Assembly (NCBI GenBank): GCA_025938055.1
Contig: JAICQC010000177.1
Coordinates: forward strand, 1 to 9,149
Direction of reading: 5' to 3'
Length of the DNA stretch: 9,149 nucleotides
Source of the DNA: Anaerolineales bacterium
GTDB lineage: Bacteria; Chloroflexota; Anaerolineae; Anaerolineales; Villigracilaceae
Positions 1 to 5,515 of this stretch are shown in pieces (the stretch's first letter is position 1; every line of letters starts with the position of its first letter). Position numbers and translations under genes: made by a program. The notes under the pieces were generated by a model that saw only the letters and a program-made list of their open reading frames with translations, did no database searches and was not told the origin of the DNA.

Positions 1-471
1 CTGGATCTATTCGCACCGGCGAATCAGCCGGATCCTTGCGTGGCAGTCGAGGTTCCCACGGATAACCTGGCGTACAACAAGCCCGCGACCGCCTCGGGCA
101 GTCTGGCGGAGGAGCAGCCGCAAAACGCCGTGGATGAAAACCCCGCCACCCAGTGGGGTTCAGGCGAAGGTCCTGTCCAATGGATCGAAATCGATCTACA
201 GGGGAGTTACCGAATCACCGAGATTCGCCTGTTGGTCGCTCAGTATCCTGCCGGGGACACAACACATCACGTGCAGGTACTCAGCCTCACTGGCGCTGCC
301 TACCAGACTGCCCACGAATTCAATGGCTCGACGAACGATAATGACTGGCTGGTATTCATCCCTGAAACGCCTTTGGAAAACATTGTTCAAGTCCGAATTC
401 AGACGGTTGCCAGTCCATCCTGGGTGTCGTGGAAGGAAATTCAAGTGTACGGCGAAGAGATCGCGCCATAA
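1..471 (+). CDS. C-terminal part of a protein ending in an F5/8 type C (discoidin) domain; 5' end outside window
   Basis: The frame is open from the first base, so this is the 3' end of a longer gene; the GTG at 40 is not needed as a start. The visible 156 residues hold a short linker and then one discoidin-like domain of about 135 residues. It begins at NLAYNKPATASGS and continues through the family-typical A-V-D-x-N-x-x-T-Q-W segment, then VQWIEIDLQGSYRITEIRL, and ends in WVSWKEIQVYGE. In this family the fold is a beta-sandwich that usually binds carbohydrate or other surface ligands, mostly in exported proteins. Whether this protein is exported, and what catalytic or anchoring region precedes the domain, cannot be seen. 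The stop TAA lies 14 bp before the next start, so the two genes may be co-transcribed. The domain call is firm; the overall function is unknown. Confidence 0.8.
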   Translation: MDLFAPANQPDPCVAVEVPTDNLAYNKPATASGSLAEEQPQNAVDENPATQWGSGEGPVQWIEIDLQGSYRITEIRLLVAQYPAGDTTHHVQVLSLTGAAYQTAHEFNGSTNDNDWLVFIPETPLENIVQVRIQTVASPSWVSWKEIQVYGEEIAP

Positions 472-485
472 CTGGAGAAATAAAG

Positions 486-713
486 ATGGAAAATATTGCT
501 CGTTGGCTGGTGATTGGTGGGATTATTTTAATCCTTATCGGTGGCGGAGTGTGGCTCGCCTCAAGGTTTGGCATTCCCATTGGGAGATTGCCCGGCGATA
601 TCCGCATCGAGAGAGGCAATGGCTTATTTTACTTTCCGATTGTGACTTCCTGCGTCCTCTCGATTCTGTTGACCATTGTTTTGAACATTATTATTCGGTT
701 CTTTAATCGATAA
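486..713 (+). CDS. DUF2905 family small membrane protein
   Basis: This is a 75-residue protein with two predicted membrane helices, about residues 5-25 (WLVIGGIILILIGGGVWLA) and 48-71 (FPIVTSCVLSILLTIVLNII). A short loop between them carries the family hallmark G-R-L-P-G-D-I-R-I-E. This length and layout match DUF2905, a widespread bacterial family without an established function. The ATG at 486 is chosen because GGAG at 474-477 sits 8 nt upstream and it gives the usual family N-terminus; an upstream in-frame extension would overlap the discoidin gene. It is probably an inner-membrane protein. In many genomes members lie near queA or Holliday-junction genes (ruvA/ruvB), and here queA follows by 34 bp. 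That neighbourhood is remembered family knowledge and was not tested. Confidence 0.88.
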   Translation: MENIARWLVIGGIILILIGGGVWLASRFGIPIGRLPGDIRIERGNGLFYFPIVTSCVLSILLTIVLNIIIRFFNR

Positions 714-747
714 GTTTTGAACCTCAAGCATTGAAGCTTTCAACATG

Positions 748-1770
748 ATGAAAACCTCTGACTTCGACTACAACCTCCCCGAATCATCCATCGCACAGAC
801 GCCCCTCGAGCCGCGCGATTCGTCGCGGCTGTTGGTTTCACATCGTGATACAGGGGAACGGGAACATCGTAGCTTTCGAGATATTGGTGAATATTTACGT
901 GCAGGCGATCTGCTCGTGCTGAACCAGACTCGCGTCATCCCGGCACGGATCTGCGCCCGCAAAGAGACCGGTGGACGCGTAGAGTTGCTTCTCCTGCACC
1001 GTCGCGATCATTTAACGTGGGAAGCCCTGGTTGGTGGGAAAGGCTTGCGCGTAGGCAGATTGATTGAGATAGAAGAAGGACCGCAGGCAGAAATTATTGA
1101 ACTGCTGGATGGCTCCGAACGCCTCATCAGATTTTCAGAACCCATCGAGCCTTACTTTTCAAAGGTGGGAAATGTGCCTCTGCCGCCGTATATTCACGAG
1201 AAGCTGGATGACCCGGAACGCTACCAGACCGTCTACGCGCGTGAGCCGGGCTCCGCCGCCGCGCCGACAGCGGGACTCCACTTCACGCCGCGTCTGCTGG
1301 AAGAGCTGCAGGCTCGAGGCGTGAAGGTTGCCTACGTTACGCTGCATGTCGGGCTGGATACATTCGCCCCGGTGAATGAGGAGAATCCCGAGGAGCACAA
1401 GATCCATTCGGAATGGTGTGAGCTTCCACAGGAAACTGCGGACTTGATTAACCAAGCTAGACAGGCAGATGGACGGGTTGTTGCCGTGGGAACAACCTCG
1501 GTAAGAACACTGGAGTCAGCAGCTAATCTCCAGTCTCTAATCTCTAATCAAATATCGCCTTTTGTGGGTCCTACTTCTTTATTTATCTTACCGGGCTATG
1601 AATTCAAAGTTGTGGACGCGATGATCACCAATTTCCATCTGCCGAAGTCTACACTGCTGATGCTCGTCAGCGCGTTCGCGGGGCGGGAGAAGATTCTAGA
1701 AACGTACGAAATTGCCATTCAGGAAGGGTATCGCTTTTATTCGTTTGGGGATGCGATGCTGATACTCTAG
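748..1770 (+). CDS. queA: S-adenosylmethionine:tRNA ribosyltransferase-isomerase (QueA)
   Basis: QueA transfers and isomerises the ribosyl part of S-adenosylmethionine onto 7-aminomethyl-7-deazaguanine at position 34 of tRNAs for Asp, Asn, His and Tyr, giving epoxyqueuosine. The 340 residues match the usual family length. Visible family blocks are the N-terminal SDFDYNLPESSIAQ, RDSSRLLV (23-30), LNQTRVIPAR, PTAGLHFT (173-180), HVGLDTFAPV (from 200), ITNFHLPKSTLLMLVSAFAG (293-312) and the C-terminal YRFYSFGDAM. Two adjacent ATGs exist at 745 and 748; the second is preferred because QueA proteins usually begin M-K-x-S-D-F. No good Shine-Dalgarno sequence is visible, so translation may depend on upstream genes. 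The segment at residues 259-268, in a variable loop, is encoded by a tandem heptamer repeat (1523-1550). No other queuosine gene is in the window. Confidence 0.97.
   Translation: MKTSDFDYNLPESSIAQTPLEPRDSSRLLVSHRDTGEREHRSFRDIGEYLRAGDLLVLNQTRVIPARICARKETGGRVELLLLHRRDHLTWEALVGGKGLRVGRLIEIEEGPQAEIIELLDGSERLIRFSEPIEPYFSKVGNVPLPPYIHEKLDDPERYQTVYAREPGSAAAPTAGLHFTPRLLEELQARGVKVAYVTLHVGLDTFAPVNEENPEEHKIHSEWCELPQETADLINQARQADGRVVAVGTTSVRTLESAANLQSLISNQISPFVGPTSLFILPGYEFKVVDAMITNFHLPKSTLLMLVSAFAGREKILETYEIAIQEGYRFYSFGDAMLIL
1523..1550 (+). repeat. Tandem 7-bp repeat inside queA (4 units)
   Basis: Four consecutive heptamers lie here: CTAATCT, CCAGTCT, CTAATCT and CTAATCA. They encode the N-L-Q-S-L-I-S-N stretch of QueA between LESAA and the PFVGPTSLFI block, a region that varies in length and sequence among QueA proteins. 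Seven is not a multiple of three, so gain or loss of one unit would shift the frame. The repeat is read directly from the sequence; its origin is inference. Confidence 0.75.
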
Positions 1771-1772
1771 GG

Positions 1773-1800
1773 TCAGGTGCCAAGTATCAGGTCTCAGGTA
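1773..1800 (+). repeat. Tandem 7-bp repeat between queA and the uracil-DNA glycosylase gene (4 units)
   Basis: Four heptamers begin 3 bp after the queA stop: TCAGGTG, CCAAGTA, TCAGGTC and TCAGGTA. The second is degenerate, and in the repeat inside queA the second unit is also the odd one. The unit sequence differs from the queA repeat, but the unit length and copy number are the same. The block occupies most of the intergenic space and lies just upstream of the glycosylase start. The stretch 1787-1796 recurs at 9108-9117 in the inverted-repeat element near the window's end. Confidence 0.7.
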
Positions 1801-1836
1801 CAATTGTTTTGCAATTTGTACTGGATGCCAGACGAT

Positions 1837-2520
1837 ATGACACAAAAATCTCAGCTCGATGAACTTAACCGGGAGATCATCTCCTGCTACAAATGTCCGA
1901 GGCTGGTTGCCTGGCGTGAGGAAGTTGCGCGGGTCAAGCGTAAAGCCTATCGCGATCAGGAGTATTGGGGGAGACCGGTCCCTGGCTTTGGTGACCCCTA
2001 TGCGCGCGTTCTGGTTGTGGGACTGGCGCCCGGCGCGCATGGCTCGAACCGGACAGGGCGTAACTTCACAGGCGATGCATCGGGCGGGTTCCTGTATCCG
2101 GCGTTGTATCGTGCCGGGTTCGCGAACCAGCCCACGGCTGTTTCCAGAGACGATGGTCTTACTTTGAAGGATGTGTATCTGGCAGCATCGGCGCGCTGCG
2201 TTCCTCCAGACAACAAGCCGACCCTTGAAGAGTTAAATAACTGTCAGCCGTATCTGGAACGCGACCTCGAAATCCTGAAACCCCAGGTGATCGTATGTCT
2301 CGGAAGAGTGGCGTTCGAGAGAATCCTGAAAATATATGGCGTCCGCAATCCGGCATGGAAATTTGGACACGGCGCCTTATACCAATTGGACGCTGTGCGC
2401 GGGATTTGGATGCTGTGCTCCTATCATCCCAGCCAGCAAAATACGCTGACCGGAAAATTGACCGTCAACATGTTCGATGAAATCTGGTCAAAGGCAAAAG
2501 AATTGATGCGCGATGAGTAA
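1837..2520 (+). CDS. udgB: Family 5 uracil-DNA glycosylase (UDGb type, Fe-S protein)
   Basis: This enzyme removes uracil, and in this family often other deaminated bases, from DNA as the first step of base excision repair. Motif A reads GLAPGAHGSNRTGR (residues 62-75), which fits family 5; family 4 typically has GEAPG followed by an acidic residue. The C-terminal motif CSYHPSQQN-TLTGKLT (194-209) fits as well. Four cysteines placed as in Fe-S-containing UDGs are present: C17 and C20 (CYKCPRL), C121 (ARCVPP) and C136 (NNCQPYL). The ATG at 1837 is chosen because the protein then begins just before the conserved LDELNREIISCYKCP segment. An ATG at 1825 is possible. A GTG at 1777 is unlikely because it would translate the heptamer repeat. 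The product is 227 residues. The 3' end overlaps the next gene by 8 bp, which suggests co-translation with the peroxiredoxin. Confidence 0.93.
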   Translation: MTQKSQLDELNREIISCYKCPRLVAWREEVARVKRKAYRDQEYWGRPVPGFGDPYARVLVVGLAPGAHGSNRTGRNFTGDASGGFLYPALYRAGFANQPTAVSRDDGLTLKDVYLAASARCVPPDNKPTLEELNNCQPYLERDLEILKPQVIVCLGRVAFERILKIYGVRNPAWKFGHGALYQLDAVRGIWMLCSYHPSQQNTLTGKLTVNMFDEIWSKAKELMRDE

Positions 2521-2992
2521 GGTCATTACACCGGGGGAATTTGCTCCTGATTTCGAATTGAAAGATACAGAAGGCAATTCTGTTCGCTTGTCTGATTTTC
2601 GCGGCAAGCCTGTTGTGCTTTCCTTCCTGCGCGGCTTCATGTGACCCTACTGCCGCGCGCAGTTGGCGCGCTTGCGTGATGGATACCAGGAGTTTACAAG
2701 CCGCGGCGTGGAAATATTGGCAGTCGGGCCCGACCCACCGCTTCTCTTTAGGCAATACTGGAAGAACGAAAGGATCCCGTTCACAGGCTTGCCCGACGCT
2801 GACCATTCGGTGGCAAAGATGTACCGGCAGGAAGTGAATCTATTCAAGCTGGGACGCATGCCATTGAACTGTGTGATCGATGCCAAAGGCTTAGTGCGTT
2901 TTGCACATTACGGCAGTTCGATGTCTGATATCCCCTCCAACGAAGAGCTTCTGCATGTAATAGATGAACTTAACGCCGCGTCCTACTCATAA
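2513..2992 (+). CDS. Peroxiredoxin-like selenoprotein (AhpC/TSA-type, in-frame TGA read as selenocysteine)
   Basis: Read from ATG 2513 through the TGA at 2642-2644, the frame gives a complete 159-residue thioredoxin-fold peroxiredoxin-like protein. It starts with the family-typical P-G-E-F-A-P-D-F-E-L segment, continues with RLSDFRGKPVVLSFLRGFM, then U44-P-Y-C47-R, and ends with LGRMPLNCVIDAKGLVRFAHYG and a C-terminal helix. The TGA falls exactly on the peroxidatic cysteine of the CPYC redox motif, giving UPYC, as in known Sec-containing thiol oxidoreductases. Peroxiredoxins reduce peroxides with thiol donors, and selenocysteine usually raises reactivity. The start overlaps the glycosylase stop (ATGAGTAA), which suggests translational coupling. 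A candidate SECIS hairpin follows the TGA. A fragment starting at TTG 2663 would lack the beta-strand and the active site, so it is rejected as the gene. The alternatives are a TGC-to-TGA mutation or a sequencing error. No selA, selB, selC or selD is in the window. Confidence 0.82.
2652..2675 (+). promoter_or_regulatory. Candidate bacterial SECIS hairpin downstream of the in-frame TGA
   Basis: The arms GCGCGC (2655-2660) and GCGCGC (2666-2671) pair perfectly around the 5-nt loop AGTTG (2661-2665). Two further pairs (2652-2653 with 2674-2675) form below a small internal loop. The apical loop begins 16 nt after the TGA and has G at its second position. As I recall the published bacterial SECIS consensus, this meets its requirements: a G in the first two loop positions and roughly 16-37 nt from the UGA. 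The hairpin lies within coding sequence, as bacterial SECIS elements do. SelB recognition is inferred. Confidence 0.65.
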
Positions 2993-3025
2993 CTCTACGC
3001 TGACAACTACTCTCTGGACTATCTC

Positions 3026-4063
3026 ATGGCACTTGGACAGATCGCTTTTCTCGGCTCTGGTGAAACATCACTCGCGGGTGGTCGTATCTTCGAATCACTT
3101 GCGCGTGATATCAACGAGCCTCTCCGCATCGCCCTGCTCGAAACGCCTGCTGGTTTTGAGTTGAATTCGCCTCAGGTGGTGGGACGCGTGGGCGACTTTA
3201 TGAAAACGCGCCTGCAAAACTACAAACCGGTCGTCGATGTGATCGCCGCTCGAAAAAGGGATTCTGCATTCAGCCCCGATGACCCCGAGATCGTCAAACC
3301 GCTGCTGCATGCGAACATGATCTTTATGGGACCTGGAAGCCCGACTTATGCGATCCGTCATTTGAAGGATACGCTGACGTGGGATGTGATCCGCGCCCGG
3401 CACCGCCTCGGCGCTACGCTGGTGTTTGCCTCCGCGGCGACGATCTCCATCGGTGCTCACGCGCTGCCTGTGTACGAGATCTACAAAGTGGGGCAGGATG
3501 TCCACGTGGTGGATGGACTGGACTTGTTCGCCGACTTTGGATTACATGTTTCGTTCATCCCACACTGGAATAATGCGGAGGGCGGCGCGGACCTGGATAC
3601 CAGCCGTTGTTTCATGGGGATGGAGCGCTTCGCAGAATGGTGCAACCTTGTTCCAAGGGAGAACGAAACAATCGGGCTGGACGAGCATACGGGTCTCATC
3701 ATGGATTTTGAAAAAGGCATCTGTGAAGTGAACGGGGTGAGCTCTGTCTCTGTTGTCCGTGAATGTGACCCGCAAATGTATCCCTCGGGTTCCACGTTCC
3801 CGCTCACAGAGTTTGGCGAGTATCAGATCCCCACCCCCCTGGATAAGGATATTCCCGCTCACGTCTGGGATATGGTTGTGAATGCTCCTCCCATCGAAGA
3901 GGACCAACCCTCCGACGAAGCCAGGGCTCTGGCGGATAAACGCCAGCACGCGCGCGCCGAAAAGGACTGGGTCAAATCAGATCGATTGCGCGATGAGATC
4001 GCCGCGCTAGGCTGGACCGTGCAGGATTCAAAAGAGGGATATAAACTGGTCAAGAACGAGTAG
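3026..4063 (+). CDS. Peptidase S51-like (type 1 glutamine amidotransferase-fold) protein fused to a CysRS-like C-terminal tail
   Basis: This is a 345-residue protein in two parts. Residues 1-190 resemble the dipeptidase E/cyanophycinase (S51) fold: an N-terminal strand GQIAFLGSGETS, the IFMGPGSPTYAIRHL loop (99-113), a nucleophile-elbow candidate VFASAAT with Ser136, and FIPHW with His180. The elbow is ASAA instead of the usual G-x-S-A-G, so peptidase activity is uncertain. Residues about 300-342 (AR-x-x-KDW-x-x-SDRLRDEIAALGW then VQDSKEG) match the short helical tail at the C-terminus of cysteinyl-tRNA synthetases. No synthetase catalytic motifs (HIGH, KMSKS) are present, so a cysteinyl-tRNA synthetase label would be wrong. 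No signal peptide is seen, so it is probably cytosolic. The gene starts 33 bp after the selenoprotein stop without a clear ribosome binding site. The substrate is unknown. Confidence 0.72.
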   Translation: MALGQIAFLGSGETSLAGGRIFESLARDINEPLRIALLETPAGFELNSPQVVGRVGDFMKTRLQNYKPVVDVIAARKRDSAFSPDDPEIVKPLLHANMIFMGPGSPTYAIRHLKDTLTWDVIRARHRLGATLVFASAATISIGAHALPVYEIYKVGQDVHVVDGLDLFADFGLHVSFIPHWNNAEGGADLDTSRCFMGMERFAEWCNLVPRENETIGLDEHTGLIMDFEKGICEVNGVSSVSVVRECDPQMYPSGSTFPLTEFGEYQIPTPLDKDIPAHVWDMVVNAPPIEEDQPSDEARALADKRQHARAEKDWVKSDRLRDEIAALGWTVQDSKEGYKLVKNE

Positions 4064-4085
4064 AGCGTTCGAAGCTGTCCGCTTG

Positions 4086-4114
4086 TTTACCGGCTTGCGG
4101 TAGTGAGATAAAAT
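4086..4114 (+). promoter_or_regulatory. Possible sigma-70-type promoter for the pyrimidine-nucleoside phosphorylase gene
   Basis: TTTACC (4086-4091) and TAAAAT (4109-4114) are separated by 17 bp and match the -35 and -10 consensus at 4/6 and 5/6 positions. A start of transcription near 4121 would leave a leader of about 25 nt with AAGGAGA (4134-4140) 5 nt before the ATG. A small inverted repeat, TACCG (4088-4092) and CGGTA (4098-4102), overlaps the -35 and spacer and could be an operator. This is inferred from sequence match alone. Confidence 0.4.
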
Positions 4115-4145
4115 ACACGCGCAGACTCTGAATAAGGAGATTTCC

Positions 4146-5441
4146 ATGCGCGCCGTAGACATTATTATCAAGAAACGCGATAAACAGGAACTATCACTCG
4201 CCGAGATCGAGTTCTTTATCAAGAGTTTTATTTCGGGGGAAGTGGCGGATTATCAGGCGGCGGCGTTTCTCATGGCAGTTGTTCTCAACGGCATGACCCC
4301 GCGCGAAACAACAGACCTGACGCTGGCGATGGCAAACTCCGGTCACATGCTGGATCTCAGCGATGTGGTCGATCTTGCTATCGACAAACATTCTTCCGGC
4401 GGGGTGGGGGATAAGACAAGTTTGGCGGTCCTGCCGATCGTCGCAGCGTGCGGATTGCCTGTCGGCAAAATGTCCGGGCGCGGACTCGGCTTCAGCGGCG
4501 GCACGCTCGACAAACTGGAATCGATTCCCGGCTATCGGGTCGATCTCACTACAGAAGAATTCAAGCACCAGCTCAAAGAGAAAGGCATTGTGCTCACCGG
4601 GCAGTCGCTGGACCTGGCTCCCGCCGATGGAAAACTGTATGCCCTGCGCGATGTGACCGGGACGGTCCAGTCCATCCCGCTGATCGCTTCGTCCATCATG
4701 TGCAAGAAGCTGGCGGCAGGCGCGCAGGCAATCGTGCTGGACGTGAAGACCGGTCTTGGCGCGTTTATGGAGACTCTGGAAGAGGCACGTGAGCTTGCAA
4801 ATCTGATGGTGGATATCGGGCAGTTGGCGGGACGCGAAGTGGTGGCGCTGCTCTCGGATATGAACCAGCCGCTTGGGAACGCCGTCGGTAACGCGCTGGA
4901 GGTTGTGGAAGCCATCGAGACATTACGCGATAACGGACCTGAAGACTTTCTCGAACATTGTCTGCACGTCAGTGCGCATATGCTGGTGCTGGGGAAACGC
5001 GCCAACAACTTGAGGGAAGCCCGGGCTATGGCAGAAAAATCCATTGTGGATGGTTCTGCCATAGCGAAATTTCGCCTGCTGGTCGAGGCGCAGGGCGGCG
5101 ACGTTTCGTATGTGGACGACGTATCCAAATTCCCGCGCGCGGAACATGTTGAGGTGGTGAAATCGCCGCAAAGCGGTTACCTGGCGCAGATCCAGGCGCG
5201 GAACGTGGGGGAAGCGGCAGTGGTGCTCGGAGCCGGTCGCGCCCGCAAAGCGGACCCGATCGACCATGCCGTCGGTTTTGTTATTCATCACAACGTGGGA
5301 GATCAGGTGCAAAAAGGCGATCCGTTGTTCACCATCCACGCCAACGACCGGGAAAAACTGGCAGAAGTTCGCGAGGTGGTTCAGGCAGCACACGTTTTCA
5401 GCGAAGACCTGGTGGAGCACCTGCCTCTTTTTTACGAGTAA
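4146..5441 (+). CDS. deoA: Pyrimidine-nucleoside (thymidine) phosphorylase
   Basis: This enzyme reversibly phosphorolyses thymidine and/or uridine to the free base plus (deoxy)ribose-1-phosphate in nucleoside salvage. The 431 residues are close to the usual 430-440. Family signatures are KHSSGGVGDKTS (81-92), which binds phosphate, and SGRGLGFSGGTLDKLESIPG (110-129), the classic family pattern. The pyrimidine-contacting set corresponds to E. coli Tyr168, Arg171, Ser186 and Lys190, here Y165, R168, S183 and K187. The C-terminal alpha/beta domain (GYLAQIQARNVGEAAVVLGAGR, then VGDQVQKGDPLFTIHAND) is intact. The ATG at 4146 has a strong ribosome binding site (AAGGAGA) 5 nt upstream and its own plausible promoter, so it is probably a separate transcription unit. 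Thymidine-only specificity versus broad pyrimidine specificity (pdp type) cannot be told from sequence by eye. No partner salvage gene is adjacent. Confidence 0.96.
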   Translation: MRAVDIIIKKRDKQELSLAEIEFFIKSFISGEVADYQAAAFLMAVVLNGMTPRETTDLTLAMANSGHMLDLSDVVDLAIDKHSSGGVGDKTSLAVLPIVAACGLPVGKMSGRGLGFSGGTLDKLESIPGYRVDLTTEEFKHQLKEKGIVLTGQSLDLAPADGKLYALRDVTGTVQSIPLIASSIMCKKLAAGAQAIVLDVKTGLGAFMETLEEARELANLMVDIGQLAGREVVALLSDMNQPLGNAVGNALEVVEAIETLRDNGPEDFLEHCLHVSAHMLVLGKRANNLREARAMAEKSIVDGSAIAKFRLLVEAQGGDVSYVDDVSKFPRAEHVEVVKSPQSGYLAQIQARNVGEAAVVLGAGRARKADPIDHAVGFVIHHNVGDQVQKGDPLFTIHANDREKLAEVREVVQAAHVFSEDLVEHLPLFYE

Positions 5442-5463
5442 TCCACCATTTAACGCCCGCAGG

Positions 5464-5502
5464 CTTGCATTAATTTTAAGAATGGGGCATACTTAATGCA
5501 GG
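5464..5502 (+). promoter_or_regulatory. Inverted repeat covering the leader and ribosome binding site of the large TPR gene
   Basis: TGCATTAA (5466-5473) and TTAATGCA (5493-5500) are exact inverted repeats 19 nt apart. A G-U pair and a C-G pair (5464-5465 with 5501-5502) extend the stem into GGAG (5501-5504), the likely Shine-Dalgarno sequence of the ATG at 5516. A weak promoter-like pair, TTGCAT (5465-5470) and CATACT (5488-5493) with a 17-bp spacer, lies in the same stretch. It could be an operator or a translation-limiting hairpin. No T-run follows, so it is not an obvious terminator. Confidence 0.35.
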
Positions 5503-5515
5503 AGCAAAGAACTTC

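Noticed and set aside
134..706. A + strand open frame crossing the discoidin and DUF2905 genes
   Set aside because: It overlaps two well-supported genes in another frame and has an Arg/Ser/Trp-rich composition without recognisable motifs.
669..707. A promoter for queA within the end of the DUF2905 gene
   Set aside because: TTGACC and TTGAAC can be paired with AT-rich -10-like hexamers only at spacings of about 14-15 bp or with poor matches; not convincing.
1777..1836. GTG 1777 as the start of the uracil-DNA glycosylase
   Set aside because: It lies inside the heptamer repeat, has no Shine-Dalgarno sequence and adds 20 residues not expected in the family; ATG 1837 fits better.
2663..2992. A stand-alone 109-residue protein starting at TTG 2663
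   Set aside because: It would begin in the middle of the peroxiredoxin fold after the active site. The same frame extends upstream through the TGA to an ATG at 2513 that gives a full-length family member.
2513..2992. Peroxiredoxin-like gene as a pseudogene with a nonsense mutation
   Set aside because: This cannot be excluded. However, the TGA is exactly at the redox cysteine, the rest of the frame is intact and a SECIS-like hairpin follows, so selenocysteine is more economical.
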